A stretch of 33,749 nucleotides of DNA from Atopobacter phocae ATCC BAA-285. GTDB lineage: Bacteria; Bacillota; Bacilli; Lactobacillales; Aerococcaceae. Below the pieces are notes generated by a model. That model was given only the letters and a program-made list of their open reading frames with translations. It had not been told where the DNA came from and did not search any database. The translations under genes were made by a program, and so were the position numbers. This document shows, piece after piece, positions 7,856-15,599 of the stretch. Every line of letters begins with the position of its first letter. Within the stretch, counting starts at the first letter, position 1. Location: contig NZ_JAGN01000015.1 in NCBI RefSeq assembly GCF_000526675.1, positions 1-33,749 of the forward strand, written 5' to 3'.

Positions 7856-9412
7856 ATGATGAAATTAACAATTTTAGAAACAAGTGATATACATGGCTAT
7901 TTGTATCCAACTGATTATAGTAGCCGAGCGTACCAACATCCATTCGGGGCTTTAAAAGCCGCAACCGTTATAAAAGAAGAAAAGAAAAATGCACCGGGAC
8001 CTGTTATTGCGGTTGACAATGGTGACTTTTTACAAGGTTCAGCTTATAGTTATTTTGTTGCGAAAGAAAATAAGGAACCGACGGAGTTGATTAAAGCATA
8101 CAATCAAATTGGTTACGATGTTGCTATTTGCGGAAATCATGAATGGAATTATGGAAGAGAGTATTTAAATAAAGCAGTGGAAGCATTAGCTTATCCTGTT
8201 TTATCAGCAAATATTTTAAATGCAGCGGGCGAACCATTTTTTGGTCAACCGTACCGTATTTTTAATTTTGATGGCTGTCGAGTAGGAATACTTGGAGTCA
8301 CTACACAATATATTCCAAATTGGGAAAAGCCTCAAACAATTGAAGGATTAACATTCCGTAGCGTAGTCGATACAGTCAAAGACTACTATGAACAATTAAA
8401 AGATGAAATGGATGTCTTTATTGTAAGCTATCATGGAGGATTTGAACGTGACTTAGAAACAGGCGAGCCTACCGAGTTACTAACAGGAGAAAATGAAGGC
8501 TACCAATTATTAATGGATGTTCCCGAAATTGACGTGCTCTTAACGGGCCATCAACATCGAACGATTGCCACACATATTCACGGCGTGCCGGTGATTCAAC
8601 CGGGAGAAAAAGGACGTTATGTTGGAAAGATAGTTTTAGATATTGATCAAATTAATGGTGCGTGGCATGTCAATAATGCTTTACCAGAATTAATTGATAC
8701 GTCAGATTACGAGATGGATGAATCAATACGTCAAGCATTAGAAGAACAAGAACAACAAGTTCAGAATTGGTTAGATCAATCAATCGGTCATGTATCAGGA
8801 GATATGCGTATTACAGATCCATTTGAAGCTCGTGTACATGAGCATCCATATATTGAGTTTGTGCAACGTGTTCAAATGGATGCAGCTCAAACAACTATTT
8901 CAGGAACTGCTTTATTTAGCCAAACGAGTCCAGGGTTTGAAGAAAATATTCGTATGAGAGATATATTAGTGAATTATATTTATCCAAACACATTAGCTGT
9001 TGTGAAAATAACGGGACGCGACTTAAAAGCAGCCATTGAACAATCTGCCGAATACTTTGATTATGACGAGCAAGGACAATTGACAATGAGCGAATCATTT
9101 AAATATCCAAAGCCAAAGCATTATAATTATGATATGTATGAAGGCGTAGATTATACAATTGATGTACGACAACCAGTTGGTGAACGTGTGACGCGTTTTG
9201 AGCGCAACGGACAGCCGATTGAGATGGATGAGGAATTAGAAGTTGTCGTTAATCAATATCGTGCGGTTGGTGGCGGTAATTATGATATGTTTGGTGCCGA
9301 CAAGGTGATACGTGAAGTTCAAATCGATGTATCTGAGTTAATTGCGAATTATTTAGAAAAACACCCAACCATTCAAGCACAAGTTAATAATAATTTTGAA
9401 GTACGTTATTAA
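7856..9412 (+). CDS. Cytoplasmic 5'-nucleotidase / cyclic-nucleotide phosphodiesterase family protein
   Basis: A 518-aa two-domain metallophosphoesterase. The N-terminal calcineurin-like domain shows D11 and H13 (TSDIHG), D54-D57 (DNGD), GNHEW (93-97), YHGGFERD and TGHQHR (metal ligands). The C-terminal 5'-nucleotidase domain includes a substrate-binding YRAVGGGNYDMF region. This is the layout of UshA/CpdB/YfkN, but there is no signal peptide or cell-wall anchor: the metallo-domain begins at residue 3, as in cytosolic YunD-like proteins. It probably hydrolyses nucleoside monophosphates, 2',3'-cyclic nucleotides or related phosphoesters. A second ATG lies three bases downstream, and GAGG in the previous gene can serve either. 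Proximity to an RNase J-like hydrolase suggests a nucleotide or RNA-end turnover role (inference). Confidence 0.87.
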   Translation: MMKLTILETSDIHGYLYPTDYSSRAYQHPFGALKAATVIKEEKKNAPGPVIAVDNGDFLQGSAYSYFVAKENKEPTELIKAYNQIGYDVAICGNHEWNYGREYLNKAVEALAYPVLSANILNAAGEPFFGQPYRIFNFDGCRVGILGVTTQYIPNWEKPQTIEGLTFRSVVDTVKDYYEQLKDEMDVFIVSYHGGFERDLETGEPTELLTGENEGYQLLMDVPEIDVLLTGHQHRTIATHIHGVPVIQPGEKGRYVGKIVLDIDQINGAWHVNNALPELIDTSDYEMDESIRQALEEQEQQVQNWLDQSIGHVSGDMRITDPFEARVHEHPYIEFVQRVQMDAAQTTISGTALFSQTSPGFEENIRMRDILVNYIYPNTLAVVKITGRDLKAAIEQSAEYFDYDEQGQLTMSESFKYPKPKHYNYDMYEGVDYTIDVRQPVGERVTRFERNGQPIEMDEELEVVVNQYRAVGGGNYDMFGADKVIREVQIDVSELIANYLEKHPTIQAQVNNNFEVRY

Positions 9413-9460
9413 TGTGTCCACGCTATTCAATAATGTTTGAATACGACAGGAGAGAAATGA

Positions 9461-10159
9461 ATGAAAAGATGGTTTAAAAAGAAAAAGAAAGCAGCACAAC
9501 CTATTACGATTAATCATGTTAGTGATCAGTCAACACTAGATGATTCAATGTCTAATCAAGAGGTAGAAGTGTTTTTTAAAGAGATGTTAGCGCAATTCCC
9601 AGAAACATCAGCGGCTATTTTGGACAAAACATACGATAAAACAAAAAATCAAGCGGAAGAAATGATAAGTAAAAGTCAACGACAATTTGAAAGTATATTT
9701 GATGAATTTTTAGTGGGTGTAGATGCTGAAACACGGAAAAAATGTCATCGAACGATTCATGCAGCTGCGGTATCAGCAGCAATTGTTGGATTATCTCCTA
9801 TTCCTTTTTCGGACGCTGCATTACTTGTTCCAATCCAGTTGACAATGATGGCTCGTTTACATAAAATTTTTGGACAATCATGGTCTGCTAGCTTAGGGAA
9901 AAGTTTAAGTAAAGAAATTGCAGTGGTAAGTTTAGGTCGTAGTACGGTGGGAAATATCATGAAATTTATTCCTGTTGTTGGAACAGTTTCAGGTGCGGCA
10001 ATTAATGCTTCTGTTGCCAGTATGATTACAGAAACAGTCGGTTGGGTAACGGTAAAAATGTTGAATGATGGAGAAGATATTTTTAATCAAGTGTTATCGT
10101 TTAAAGGGCAGTATAAAATGTTGTTACATGCATTAAAAACTGCACAACCGAAGAAATAA
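9461..10159 (+). CDS. DUF697 family protein
   Basis: A 232-aa protein of unknown function with a DUF697-type core. The family motif is visible as LSPIPFSDAALLVPIQLTMM (111-130), followed by the K.FGQS turn and Gly/Ala/Ser-rich amphipathic or membrane segments to ~200. The N-terminus is strongly basic (MKRWFKKKKK). DUF697 domains often follow GTPase domains or sit in small membrane-associated proteins; no GTPase motif is present here. It begins 48 bases after the phosphoesterase with its own AGGAGAGAA site and could be third in that operon. Function not assigned. Confidence 0.78.
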   Translation: MKRWFKKKKKAAQPITINHVSDQSTLDDSMSNQEVEVFFKEMLAQFPETSAAILDKTYDKTKNQAEEMISKSQRQFESIFDEFLVGVDAETRKKCHRTIHAAAVSAAIVGLSPIPFSDAALLVPIQLTMMARLHKIFGQSWSASLGKSLSKEIAVVSLGRSTVGNIMKFIPVVGTVSGAAINASVASMITETVGWVTVKMLNDGEDIFNQVLSFKGQYKMLLHALKTAQPKK

Positions 10160-10261
10160 ATGGTTTGTGAATAAAATGTTGATAATTCAGGTGGGAAATG
10201 TGAATAAAGCCTGTCAATGTGTGAATAATTTGTTAATAACTTTTAAATAATGTTAAAAAAG

Positions 10262-10292
10262 AGTCCTTTCTTACTTAAGAAGGGATTTTTTT
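10262..10292 (+). terminator. Terminator downstream of the DUF697 gene
   Basis: The stem AGTCCTTTCTT / AAGAAGGGATT with a 4-base loop is followed by seven Ts. It sits within the DnaA-box cluster, between two groups of boxes. Confidence 0.82.
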
Positions 10293-10474
10293 GTGGATAA
10301 GTTGAGGTTTAAATTCACTTTTCACATTAAATGTGGATAAATAGAAAAAATGATCTAATCAATTAACAAATAATTATCTTTTTATTCACATCTTACAATG
10401 AAAGAAAATAAAACATGATAGTTTAGATCAAATCAATAAAAAATGTAAATAAAACATCAAAAGACTATATTTAC

Positions 10475-10503
10475 TTGTTTAAATATCATATTTGCAGTAT
10501 GAT
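10475..10503 (+). promoter_or_regulatory. Promoter of the zinc-ribbon protein gene
   Basis: TTGTTT (10475-10480), a 17-base spacer and TATGAT (10498-10503). Transcription would begin about 15 bases before the ATG, leaving a very short leader with CGAGGAG. Confidence 0.55.
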
Positions 10504-10527
10504 TGGTAAAATACGAGGAGTGATTGA

Positions 10528-10758
10528 ATGAAATGTACAACATGTGATTCAAAAATGGCAAAAGGCTATTTGTTAGGTGATCGTTATGCGATTAAATGGC
10601 AACCAGAAAATACGAAATTATTAGCAGGTGTATTTGCTAAGGGAGGCATTACGCTAAAAAATATGTCATCTTTTCTAAGAAGACCAAAAACAGAAGCGTA
10701 TGTGTGTAATACGTGCAAAGTATTGACAGTAGATTTAAAAACTCAACGACAAATATAA
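10528..10758 (+). CDS. Small zinc-ribbon protein of unknown function
   Basis: A 76-aa protein with two Cys pairs, C3-x2-C6 and C60-x2-C63, forming a split zinc ribbon. The middle contains KGYL, a W and a hydrophobic/basic stretch. The pattern resembles small zinc-ribbon families (DUF6487-like) found in Firmicutes, whose role is not known. The start has a good GAGGAGTG site, and the gene is monocistronic between its own promoter and a strong terminator. It lies immediately right of the DnaA-box cluster. Confidence 0.75.
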   Translation: MKCTTCDSKMAKGYLLGDRYAIKWQPENTKLLAGVFAKGGITLKNMSSFLRRPKTEAYVCNTCKVLTVDLKTQRQI

Positions 10759-10771
10759 TTAAATAGTAAAT

Positions 10772-10805
10772 AAAAAGACTTAGCCTAAATAGCTGAGTCT
10801 TTTTG
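10772..10805. terminator. Bidirectional terminator between zinc-ribbon gene and mscL
   Basis: A 13-bp stem AAAAAGACTTAGC / GCTGAGTCTTTTT has an A-run on one side and a T-run on the other, placed between two convergent genes. Confidence 0.9.
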
Positions 10806-10829
10806 TATCGTTCTTATGATAATAAAGAG

Positions 10830-11216
10830 TTATATTTTTTTCTCTTGTAATAGATCACGAATTTCACGTAAGTAATCTTCAGAAGTTGGAATTGGTGCTG
10901 ACTCAGGTTCTTCATTTTTCTTAGCAAAGCGAGCAGCCATTGTGTTCATTGCTTTCACCATAATAAATAGGACAAATCCAATAATTACAAAATTAATAAT
11001 AGCTTGTAAAAAATTACCATATTGTAATTGAGCAGGACCTATTTTAATCGCTAAGTCTGAAACGTCTGCTGAACCAGATAATGCATTGATGATAGGCATT
11101 ATAATATCTGCTACAAGTGAGTCTACAATGGCTTTAAACGCGCCCCCAATAATTACCCCAACAGCTAATTCCATGACGTTACCACGCATTAAAAATGTTT
11201 TGAATTCTTTTAACAT
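10830..11216 (-). CDS. mscL: Large-conductance mechanosensitive channel MscL
   Basis: A 128-aa MscL, the pentameric channel that opens under membrane tension to release solutes during hypo-osmotic shock. The N-terminal LKEFKTFLMRGNVMELAVGV precedes the glycine/alanine-rich pore helix TM1 (VGVIIGGAFKAIVDSLV). TM2 is at about 70-90, and the cytoplasmic helix ends with the typical YLREIRDLLQEKK. Length is normal for the family. AGAGGAGG precedes ATG. A TATAAT-like -10 on the minus strand (11243-11248) lies upstream. Monocistronic and convergent with the zinc-ribbon gene. Confidence 0.96.
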   Translation of the reverse strand: MLKEFKTFLMRGNVMELAVGVIIGGAFKAIVDSLVADIIMPIINALSGSADVSDLAIKIGPAQLQYGNFLQAIINFVIIGFVLFIMVKAMNTMAARFAKKNEEPESAPIPTSEDYLREIRDLLQEKKI

Positions 11217-11341
11217 ACAAAAAACCTCCTCTCTTTATCCCCATTATAGCGAGTTTAAAGTATAAAAACTACCAATATGATTACCAACTCTATTAATTGT
11301 ACAAAACTTCATTTTAAATCAAAGTGAAATGACTGAAAAAC

Positions 11342-11370
11342 TTGACACAGATGCGTTTGATAGTTATTCT
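11342..11370 (+). promoter_or_regulatory. Promoter of adcCB
   Basis: TTGACA (11342-11347), a 17-base spacer and TATTCT (11365-11370) give ten of twelve consensus positions, with the start predicted near 11377. Confidence 0.75.
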
Positions 11371-11378
11371 TATTAGAG

Positions 11379-11399
11379 TTATCGTAATCATTTGGATTT
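11379..11399 (+). promoter_or_regulatory. Zur-type zinc-responsive operator
   Basis: The core ATCGTAATCATTTGGAT (11381-11397) plus flanks matches the B. subtilis Zur 7-1-7 operator (TCGTAATnATTACGA with A/T flanks) at about 16 of 20 defined positions by hand alignment. It lies over the predicted transcription start of adcCB, a classic repressor position. It does not fit the streptococcal AdcR site (TTAAC..GTTAA). Zinc repression of the importer is the inference. Confidence 0.7.
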
Positions 11400-11450
11400 A
11401 CATGTTCGAATCAATGAACGGAATGAGAGAGGAAAGGAGTGCAGGTTATT

Positions 11451-12155
11451 ATGAATTATTTAGAAGTTGATCAATTAACGTTCTCATATGATGGAGAACA
11501 AGTTTTATCTGATATTTCCTTTGTTGTGCCTAAAGGTGAAATGTACATTTTAACAGGTGAAAATGGTGCGGCTAAATCAACCTTGTTACGTAGTATTTTA
11601 GGGTTATTAACACCAGATAGTGGCAATGTGATGATTCCTAAAAAAAATAATGACGGTGAATCGTTTACTATTGGCTATTTGCCACAACAAATCGCTTCAT
11701 TTAATAGTGGTTTTCCAAGTACAGTTTATGAGTTGGTGGCGAGTGGACGTTTTCAAAAAGGGCGTTGGTTTAAGCGATTAACTGCACATGATCATATGCA
11801 TATTGAGAAAGCTTTGAAATCAGTAGGTATGTGGGATTACCGTAAGCGCCAAATTGGCCAATTATCAGGCGGTCAAAAACAACGAATTTGTTTAGCGCGT
11901 ATTTTTGCTTTAAATCCAGACTTACTTATTTTAGATGAACCGACAACCGGGATGGATGTTGAAAGTCGTAAAGAATTTATCGATTTACTTCGTCATAGTT
12001 GTCACAAACATGGCAAAAGTGTCTTAATGGTGACGCACCATGATGATGAAATTGCTGCAGGTGATGGCCATATTCGTTTAGAAAGAAGGGAAGACTTACC
12101 ATGGAAATGTTTTTCTATAGCTTCATGCAGAGAGCGTTCCTCAGTGCCACGTTAA
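11451..12155 (+). CDS. adcC: Zinc ABC importer ATPase AdcC
   Basis: A 234-aa ATPase of the high-affinity zinc importer AdcABC/ZnuABC. Walker A reads GENGAAKST (36-44); the Ala in place of the usual last Gly is also my recollection of streptococcal AdcC, so it is not damage. YLPQQIASFNSGFPSTVYE is a strong AdcC match; LSGGQKQR and LLILDEPTTGMD follow. I chose ATG at 11451 with AAAGGAG upstream; an in-frame GTG at 11439 lies inside that ribosome site. The last 55 bases overlap adcB in another frame. The zinc-binding lipoprotein AdcA is not in this window. Confidence 0.92.
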   Translation: MNYLEVDQLTFSYDGEQVLSDISFVVPKGEMYILTGENGAAKSTLLRSILGLLTPDSGNVMIPKKNNDGESFTIGYLPQQIASFNSGFPSTVYELVASGRFQKGRWFKRLTAHDHMHIEKALKSVGMWDYRKRQIGQLSGGQKQRICLARIFALNPDLLILDEPTTGMDVESRKEFIDLLRHSCHKHGKSVLMVTHHDDEIAAGDGHIRLERREDLPWKCFSIASCRERSSVPR

Positions 12156-12922
12156 TGGGGATTATCGCACCGATATTAGGTGTCTTTTTAATTTTAAGAA
12201 GACAGTCTTTAATGGCTGATACGTTATCACACGTTTCGCTCGTCGGAATTGGGTTGGGATTAATGGTTGGTTTGAATCCAACGTGGTCGACTTTGGCTAT
12301 TGTAATTTTGACAGCAGCGGGAATTGAGTTTGTATCGGATCGTTTCAATGGGTATTCTGAAGTCTCAATTGCGATACTCATGTCAACGGGGATGGCTGTC
12401 GCATTAATATTAATGAGCTTGATATCCAATCGGACAACGATGACGATCAATCAATTTTTATTCGGTTCAATTATTGCCATTACAGAGGAACAAGTCCGCT
12501 TATTATTTATGTTAACTATTTTAACAGTTAGTGCATATTTCATTTTCAGAAGACCATTATACGTTCTAATCTTTGATCCAGATACAGCACATACGGCGGG
12601 GTTACCAGTTCGTTTGATGTCCACAATTTTTACAGTTGTTACTGGAGCGGTGATTAGTGTGTTAATGCCAATTGCTGGAGCGCTATTGATTTCCGCAATT
12701 ATTGTATTACCGGGAGCGATTGCTTTGCAATTAACGCCGAATTTTAAATATGTATTTATTACGGGGATTTTAGTGAGTGTGTTAGGTATGTATGGAGGTT
12801 TAATTGCCTCTTATCAATTTGACACCCCACCCGGAGCGACTATTACAGTGATGTTAGCGCTCGTCTTAGTAGTTATACTAATTGCGAAATTGTTTATCGG
12901 GAAAAAATGGACAAAATTATAA
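12101..12922 (+). CDS. adcB: Zinc ABC importer permease AdcB
   Basis: A 273-aa polytopic permease of the zinc/manganese (ABC-3) family. The N-terminal FMQRAFLSATLMG, then LRRQSLMADTLSHVSLVGIGLG, and later AGALLISAIIVLPGAIALQL are characteristic of AdcB/ZnuB. About eight membrane helices are apparent. It starts inside adcC (55-base overlap), so translation is probably coupled; a second in-frame ATG six bases on is possible. With AdcC it imports zinc delivered by an AdcA-type lipoprotein encoded elsewhere. Confidence 0.92.
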   Translation: MEMFFYSFMQRAFLSATLMGIIAPILGVFLILRRQSLMADTLSHVSLVGIGLGLMVGLNPTWSTLAIVILTAAGIEFVSDRFNGYSEVSIAILMSTGMAVALILMSLISNRTTMTINQFLFGSIIAITEEQVRLLFMLTILTVSAYFIFRRPLYVLIFDPDTAHTAGLPVRLMSTIFTVVTGAVISVLMPIAGALLISAIIVLPGAIALQLTPNFKYVFITGILVSVLGMYGGLIASYQFDTPPGATITVMLALVLVVILIAKLFIGKKWTKL

Positions 12923-12928
12923 CGAGAG

Positions 12929-12966
12929 AAGATTGAATGACTAAATAAAGTTATTCAATCTTTTTT
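12929..12966 (+). terminator. Terminator of adcCB
   Basis: The stem AGATTGAATGACT / AGTTATTCAATCT with one G-U pair and a short loop is followed by TTTTTT. Confidence 0.9.
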
Positions 12967-13040
12967 GTTGAATACGAATTTGCTGAAAGAGTGAAAAAAA
13001 TGTTGTAAATAGTATATAGTAAAATAGGAGTTCTGCTTTA

Positions 13041-13091
13041 ATGAATCCAAAGTGGAGTGATGAACAAATTATGAAAAATGATAGTCATTAG
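13041..13091 (+). CDS. Possible 16-aa leader peptide before the sensor kinase
   Basis: A short frame encodes MNPKWSDEQIMKNDSH. It has an AGGAG ribosome site ten bases upstream (13026-13030) and ends 14 bases before the kinase ATG. Its stop codon lies next to the kinase ribosome site (AGGAAGG), so it could couple or modulate translation. Nothing else supports it, and chance cannot be excluded. Confidence 0.3.
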   Translation: MNPKWSDEQIMKNDSH

Positions 13092-13105
13092 GAAGGATTG
13101 ATTGG

Positions 13106-14839
13106 ATGGCTTATTTAGCCCTATTATTAATTGAGCGAGTGGGATTAATTATTTTACTAGCTTATTTATTAGTTCGTATTTCCGTATTTCGTCAAGCTAT
13201 TTTAGCCCCACAAAAAAAGAAATCTATTATTATTTTATTATTTGTATTTATATCGTTTGTTCTTCTATCCAATGCAACGGGTGTGGAGATTACAGAAACA
13301 CGTTCCATTCTAACATTAAGTCGTTTTAAATTGGGGCCTCAATCAGTTTTAGCTAATACACGTGTACTGACGATTGGAATGGCAGGTGCAATCGGAGGAC
13401 CAGCAGTAGGGATACCTGTTGGCATAGTATCAGCCGCTTTTCGATATACACAAGGTGGTGCACATGTTTTAACGTATGTTTGGTCTTCTCTTATTATTAG
13501 TTGTGTGAGTAGTTGGTATCATGTACGCTATATTGAACGACTAAAAAATGTTAATATTAGAAATATTGCTTTACTTGGTGCTAGTATGGAAATTGTGCAA
13601 ATGATTTTAATTTATTTATTTAGCCACCAAAAAGAACAAGCACTTTATTTTATTCAATTAATTAGTGTACCGATGATTTTTGCGAACACACTGGGATCAA
13701 CTGTGTTTATGTCAATTATACAGTCGACTATACGAGAAGTAGAGATGACACGAGTTGAACAAACTCGTCATGTGTTTCGTTTAGCGACGCAATTACTACG
13801 CCAATTGAGCCATGGATTGACAGATGAGTCAGTCGAATCGACAGTTACATCTTTGTACGAAGTATTACAACCTGAATTTATTGTGTTACGTAAACAAGAT
13901 CACCTTCTAGCGCAACGTCCGAATTGTTTATCCAATGAATGCTTACAAGATATCCAAAATATTCAATTAAAACGAGAAGAAGTAGCAGTTTTCCCTTGCT
14001 TAGGCTGTGTTCGTAATCAATCAACCAATCAACTCATCCTCACATTGCCATTATGTGCAAGAGAACAAATTTTAGGAGAAATCTTAATGGGATTTCAATC
14101 AGATCAAGAAGATGAAGAATTGTTATTAGAAATTGCAACGGGACTAAGTGAAATGTTATCCTTACAGTTAACATTGTATGATGCTAATGAGCAAGTGACC
14201 TTGCTAAAAGATGCTGAAATTAAAGCATTACAAGCGCAAATTAATCCTCATTTCTTTTTTAACACAGTGAATACCATTGCGGCATTAACACGAGTGGATG
14301 CAAAACAAGCACGAGAGATGTTATTAGAATTGAGTCATTATTTCCGAGCGAATATTACAGGTGCGAATCAATCAAAAATTATGTTGCAAGATGAATTAAA
14401 ACATGTACGAGCGTATTTAAAAATTGAACACGCACGTTTTCCAGAACGATATGTCATTGAACGTGAAATTGATGAAACATTATTGCACTATCTAATTCCA
14501 CCCTTTACGATTCAGATGTTAGTTGAAAATGCAGTCAAGCATGCCGTTAATGAACATGAAAAAATACAACTCATCCGTATTCAAGTGACAGGGGATGAAG
14601 CGTATCTTCAAATTGCTGTCACTGATAATGGCAAAGGGATTCCTGCACATATTATGAAGGCCATTGAAAGTAATGCATATGATCCTAATTCGCCTACTGG
14701 AACCGGAACAGGACTAAAAAATGTCAAACAACGGCTGCATGTACTGTATGGGGACCAGTTAACTTTTAAAATTAAGACCACTTCTAATGGAACGACGATT
14801 TACTTTAAAATACCAAAAGAATTAAAACGGGAGGAATAA
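13106..14839 (+). CDS. LytS-type sensor histidine kinase (BtsS/LytS family)
   Basis: A 577-aa membrane kinase. The N-terminal ~205 residues form the 5TM-Lyt sensor, with GMAGAIGGPAVGIPVGIVSA (91-110) as its hallmark. A GAF-like segment (~225-360, with a Cys cluster at 298-301) leads to the HisKA_5TM box, AQINPHFFFNTVNTI, with predicted phospho-acceptor H382. The ATP lid follows: N box VENAVKHA (473-480), DNGKGIP (507-513) and GTGTGLKNV. It phosphorylates the LytTR regulator four bases downstream. The same family senses pyruvate in E. coli BtsS and B. subtilis LytS; a cstA gene follows here, so pyruvate or a related acid is the likely cue (inference). Confidence 0.92.
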   Translation: MAYLALLLIERVGLIILLAYLLVRISVFRQAILAPQKKKSIIILLFVFISFVLLSNATGVEITETRSILTLSRFKLGPQSVLANTRVLTIGMAGAIGGPAVGIPVGIVSAAFRYTQGGAHVLTYVWSSLIISCVSSWYHVRYIERLKNVNIRNIALLGASMEIVQMILIYLFSHQKEQALYFIQLISVPMIFANTLGSTVFMSIIQSTIREVEMTRVEQTRHVFRLATQLLRQLSHGLTDESVESTVTSLYEVLQPEFIVLRKQDHLLAQRPNCLSNECLQDIQNIQLKREEVAVFPCLGCVRNQSTNQLILTLPLCAREQILGEILMGFQSDQEDEELLLEIATGLSEMLSLQLTLYDANEQVTLLKDAEIKALQAQINPHFFFNTVNTIAALTRVDAKQAREMLLELSHYFRANITGANQSKIMLQDELKHVRAYLKIEHARFPERYVIEREIDETLLHYLIPPFTIQMLVENAVKHAVNEHEKIQLIRIQVTGDEAYLQIAVTDNGKGIPAHIMKAIESNAYDPNSPTGTGTGLKNVKQRLHVLYGDQLTFKIKTTSNGTTIYFKIPKELKREE

Positions 14840-14843
14840 AGCG

Positions 14844-15572
14844 ATGAATATATTGTGTGTAGATGATGAAGTACTCGCATTAAACGAGTTGTCTTATTTA
14901 ATTCTACAAGCCGAACCAACCGCCTTAATTGAGCAAGTGACAACGATTCAAGAAGCGCAACAAAAATTGTTAACCAAGCCGTATGACCTTTTATTTTTAG
15001 ATATTCATCTAACAAACGAAAGTGGTTTAGATTTAGCACAAGTGGTTCGATTAATGCCTAAAGCACCATTAATCGTTTTCGCAACGGCTTATCATGAATA
15101 TGCCTTAAAAGCATTTGAGCTTGAAGCGATGGACTACGTTTTGAAGCCATTCGAACAAGAGAAAATTATGAGTGTATTGTTGAAAGCTAAACAATATTTA
15201 AATAAAAATCAGCCGACCGTAAAAGAAGTGGCACAAATGGAGTCAAAGCGAATACCGATTAAAACACAAGAATCTATTCAATTAGTGAACCCAGAAGCGA
15301 TTTGTTTTGTTGAAGCAGTTGATGGGGGCATTAAAGTATACACGAACAAACAAGTTTATTTTGTGAATGAAACTTTGAAACATTTTGAACAAAGATTACC
15401 AGAAGAGATATTTATGCGAATTCATCGGTCGTATGTCGTGCAAGTTGCTCAAATCCAAACGATAGAACCGTGGTTTAACCAGACATATCAACTAACTTTG
15501 ACAAATGGTGAAAAGGTGCAAGTTAGTCGATCATACTTGCCGACTTTTCGTAAGCGTTTGCGTTTAGATTAG
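14844..15572 (+). CDS. LytTR-family response regulator (BtsR/LytT type)
   Basis: A 242-aa regulator. The receiver domain shows the acidic pair D7/D8, phospho-acceptor D53 (LLFLDIHL), T81 and K101 (YVLKPF). The C-terminal LytTR DNA-binding domain spans ~140-240, with ICFVEAVDGGIKVYT, IHRSYVV and VSRSYLPTFRKRL. It is translated with the kinase (four bases apart, GGGAGGAA ribosome site). LytTR domains bind paired short direct repeats on one face of the helix; two such repeats occur 28 bp after this gene, before cstA, its probable target. Confidence 0.93.
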   Translation: MNILCVDDEVLALNELSYLILQAEPTALIEQVTTIQEAQQKLLTKPYDLLFLDIHLTNESGLDLAQVVRLMPKAPLIVFATAYHEYALKAFELEAMDYVLKPFEQEKIMSVLLKAKQYLNKNQPTVKEVAQMESKRIPIKTQESIQLVNPEAICFVEAVDGGIKVYTNKQVYFVNETLKHFEQRLPEEIFMRIHRSYVVQVAQIQTIEPWFNQTYQLTLTNGEKVQVSRSYLPTFRKRLRLD

Positions 15573-15599
15573 CGCTAACTGTATTTCATCTGTTATTTT

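Larger units (their letters stand above)
10160..10527. other. Non-coding region with a dense cluster of DnaA-box-like nonamers
   Basis: This 368-base AT-rich gap holds eight nonamers equal or close to the DnaA box TGTGGATAA (complement TTATCCACA). Exact: 10292-10300 and 10332-10340. TGTGAATAA: 10166-10174, 10199-10207 and 10220-10228, plus the same box on the other strand at 10382-10390. Weaker: TGTTGATAA 10177-10185 and TGTTAATAA 10231-10239. Seven share one orientation. No dnaA or dnaN gene is adjacent, so this is not the standard origin layout. A DnaA titration/regulatory cluster, or less likely a replication origin, is inferred. Confidence 0.65.

Noticed and set aside
10166-10390. The nonamer cluster as a CRISPR or iteron-plasmid array
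   Set aside because: Units are 9 bp with irregular spacing and match the DnaA box; there are no Cas or Rep genes nearby.
11439-11450. GTG as a longer adcC start
   Set aside because: It overlaps the AAAGGAG ribosome site; ATG 11451 gives the normal family length of 234 aa.
11556-11582. Apparent Walker A defect in AdcC (Ala for the last Gly)
   Set aside because: From memory the same GENGAAK sequence occurs in streptococcal AdcC, so it is a family feature and not inactivation.
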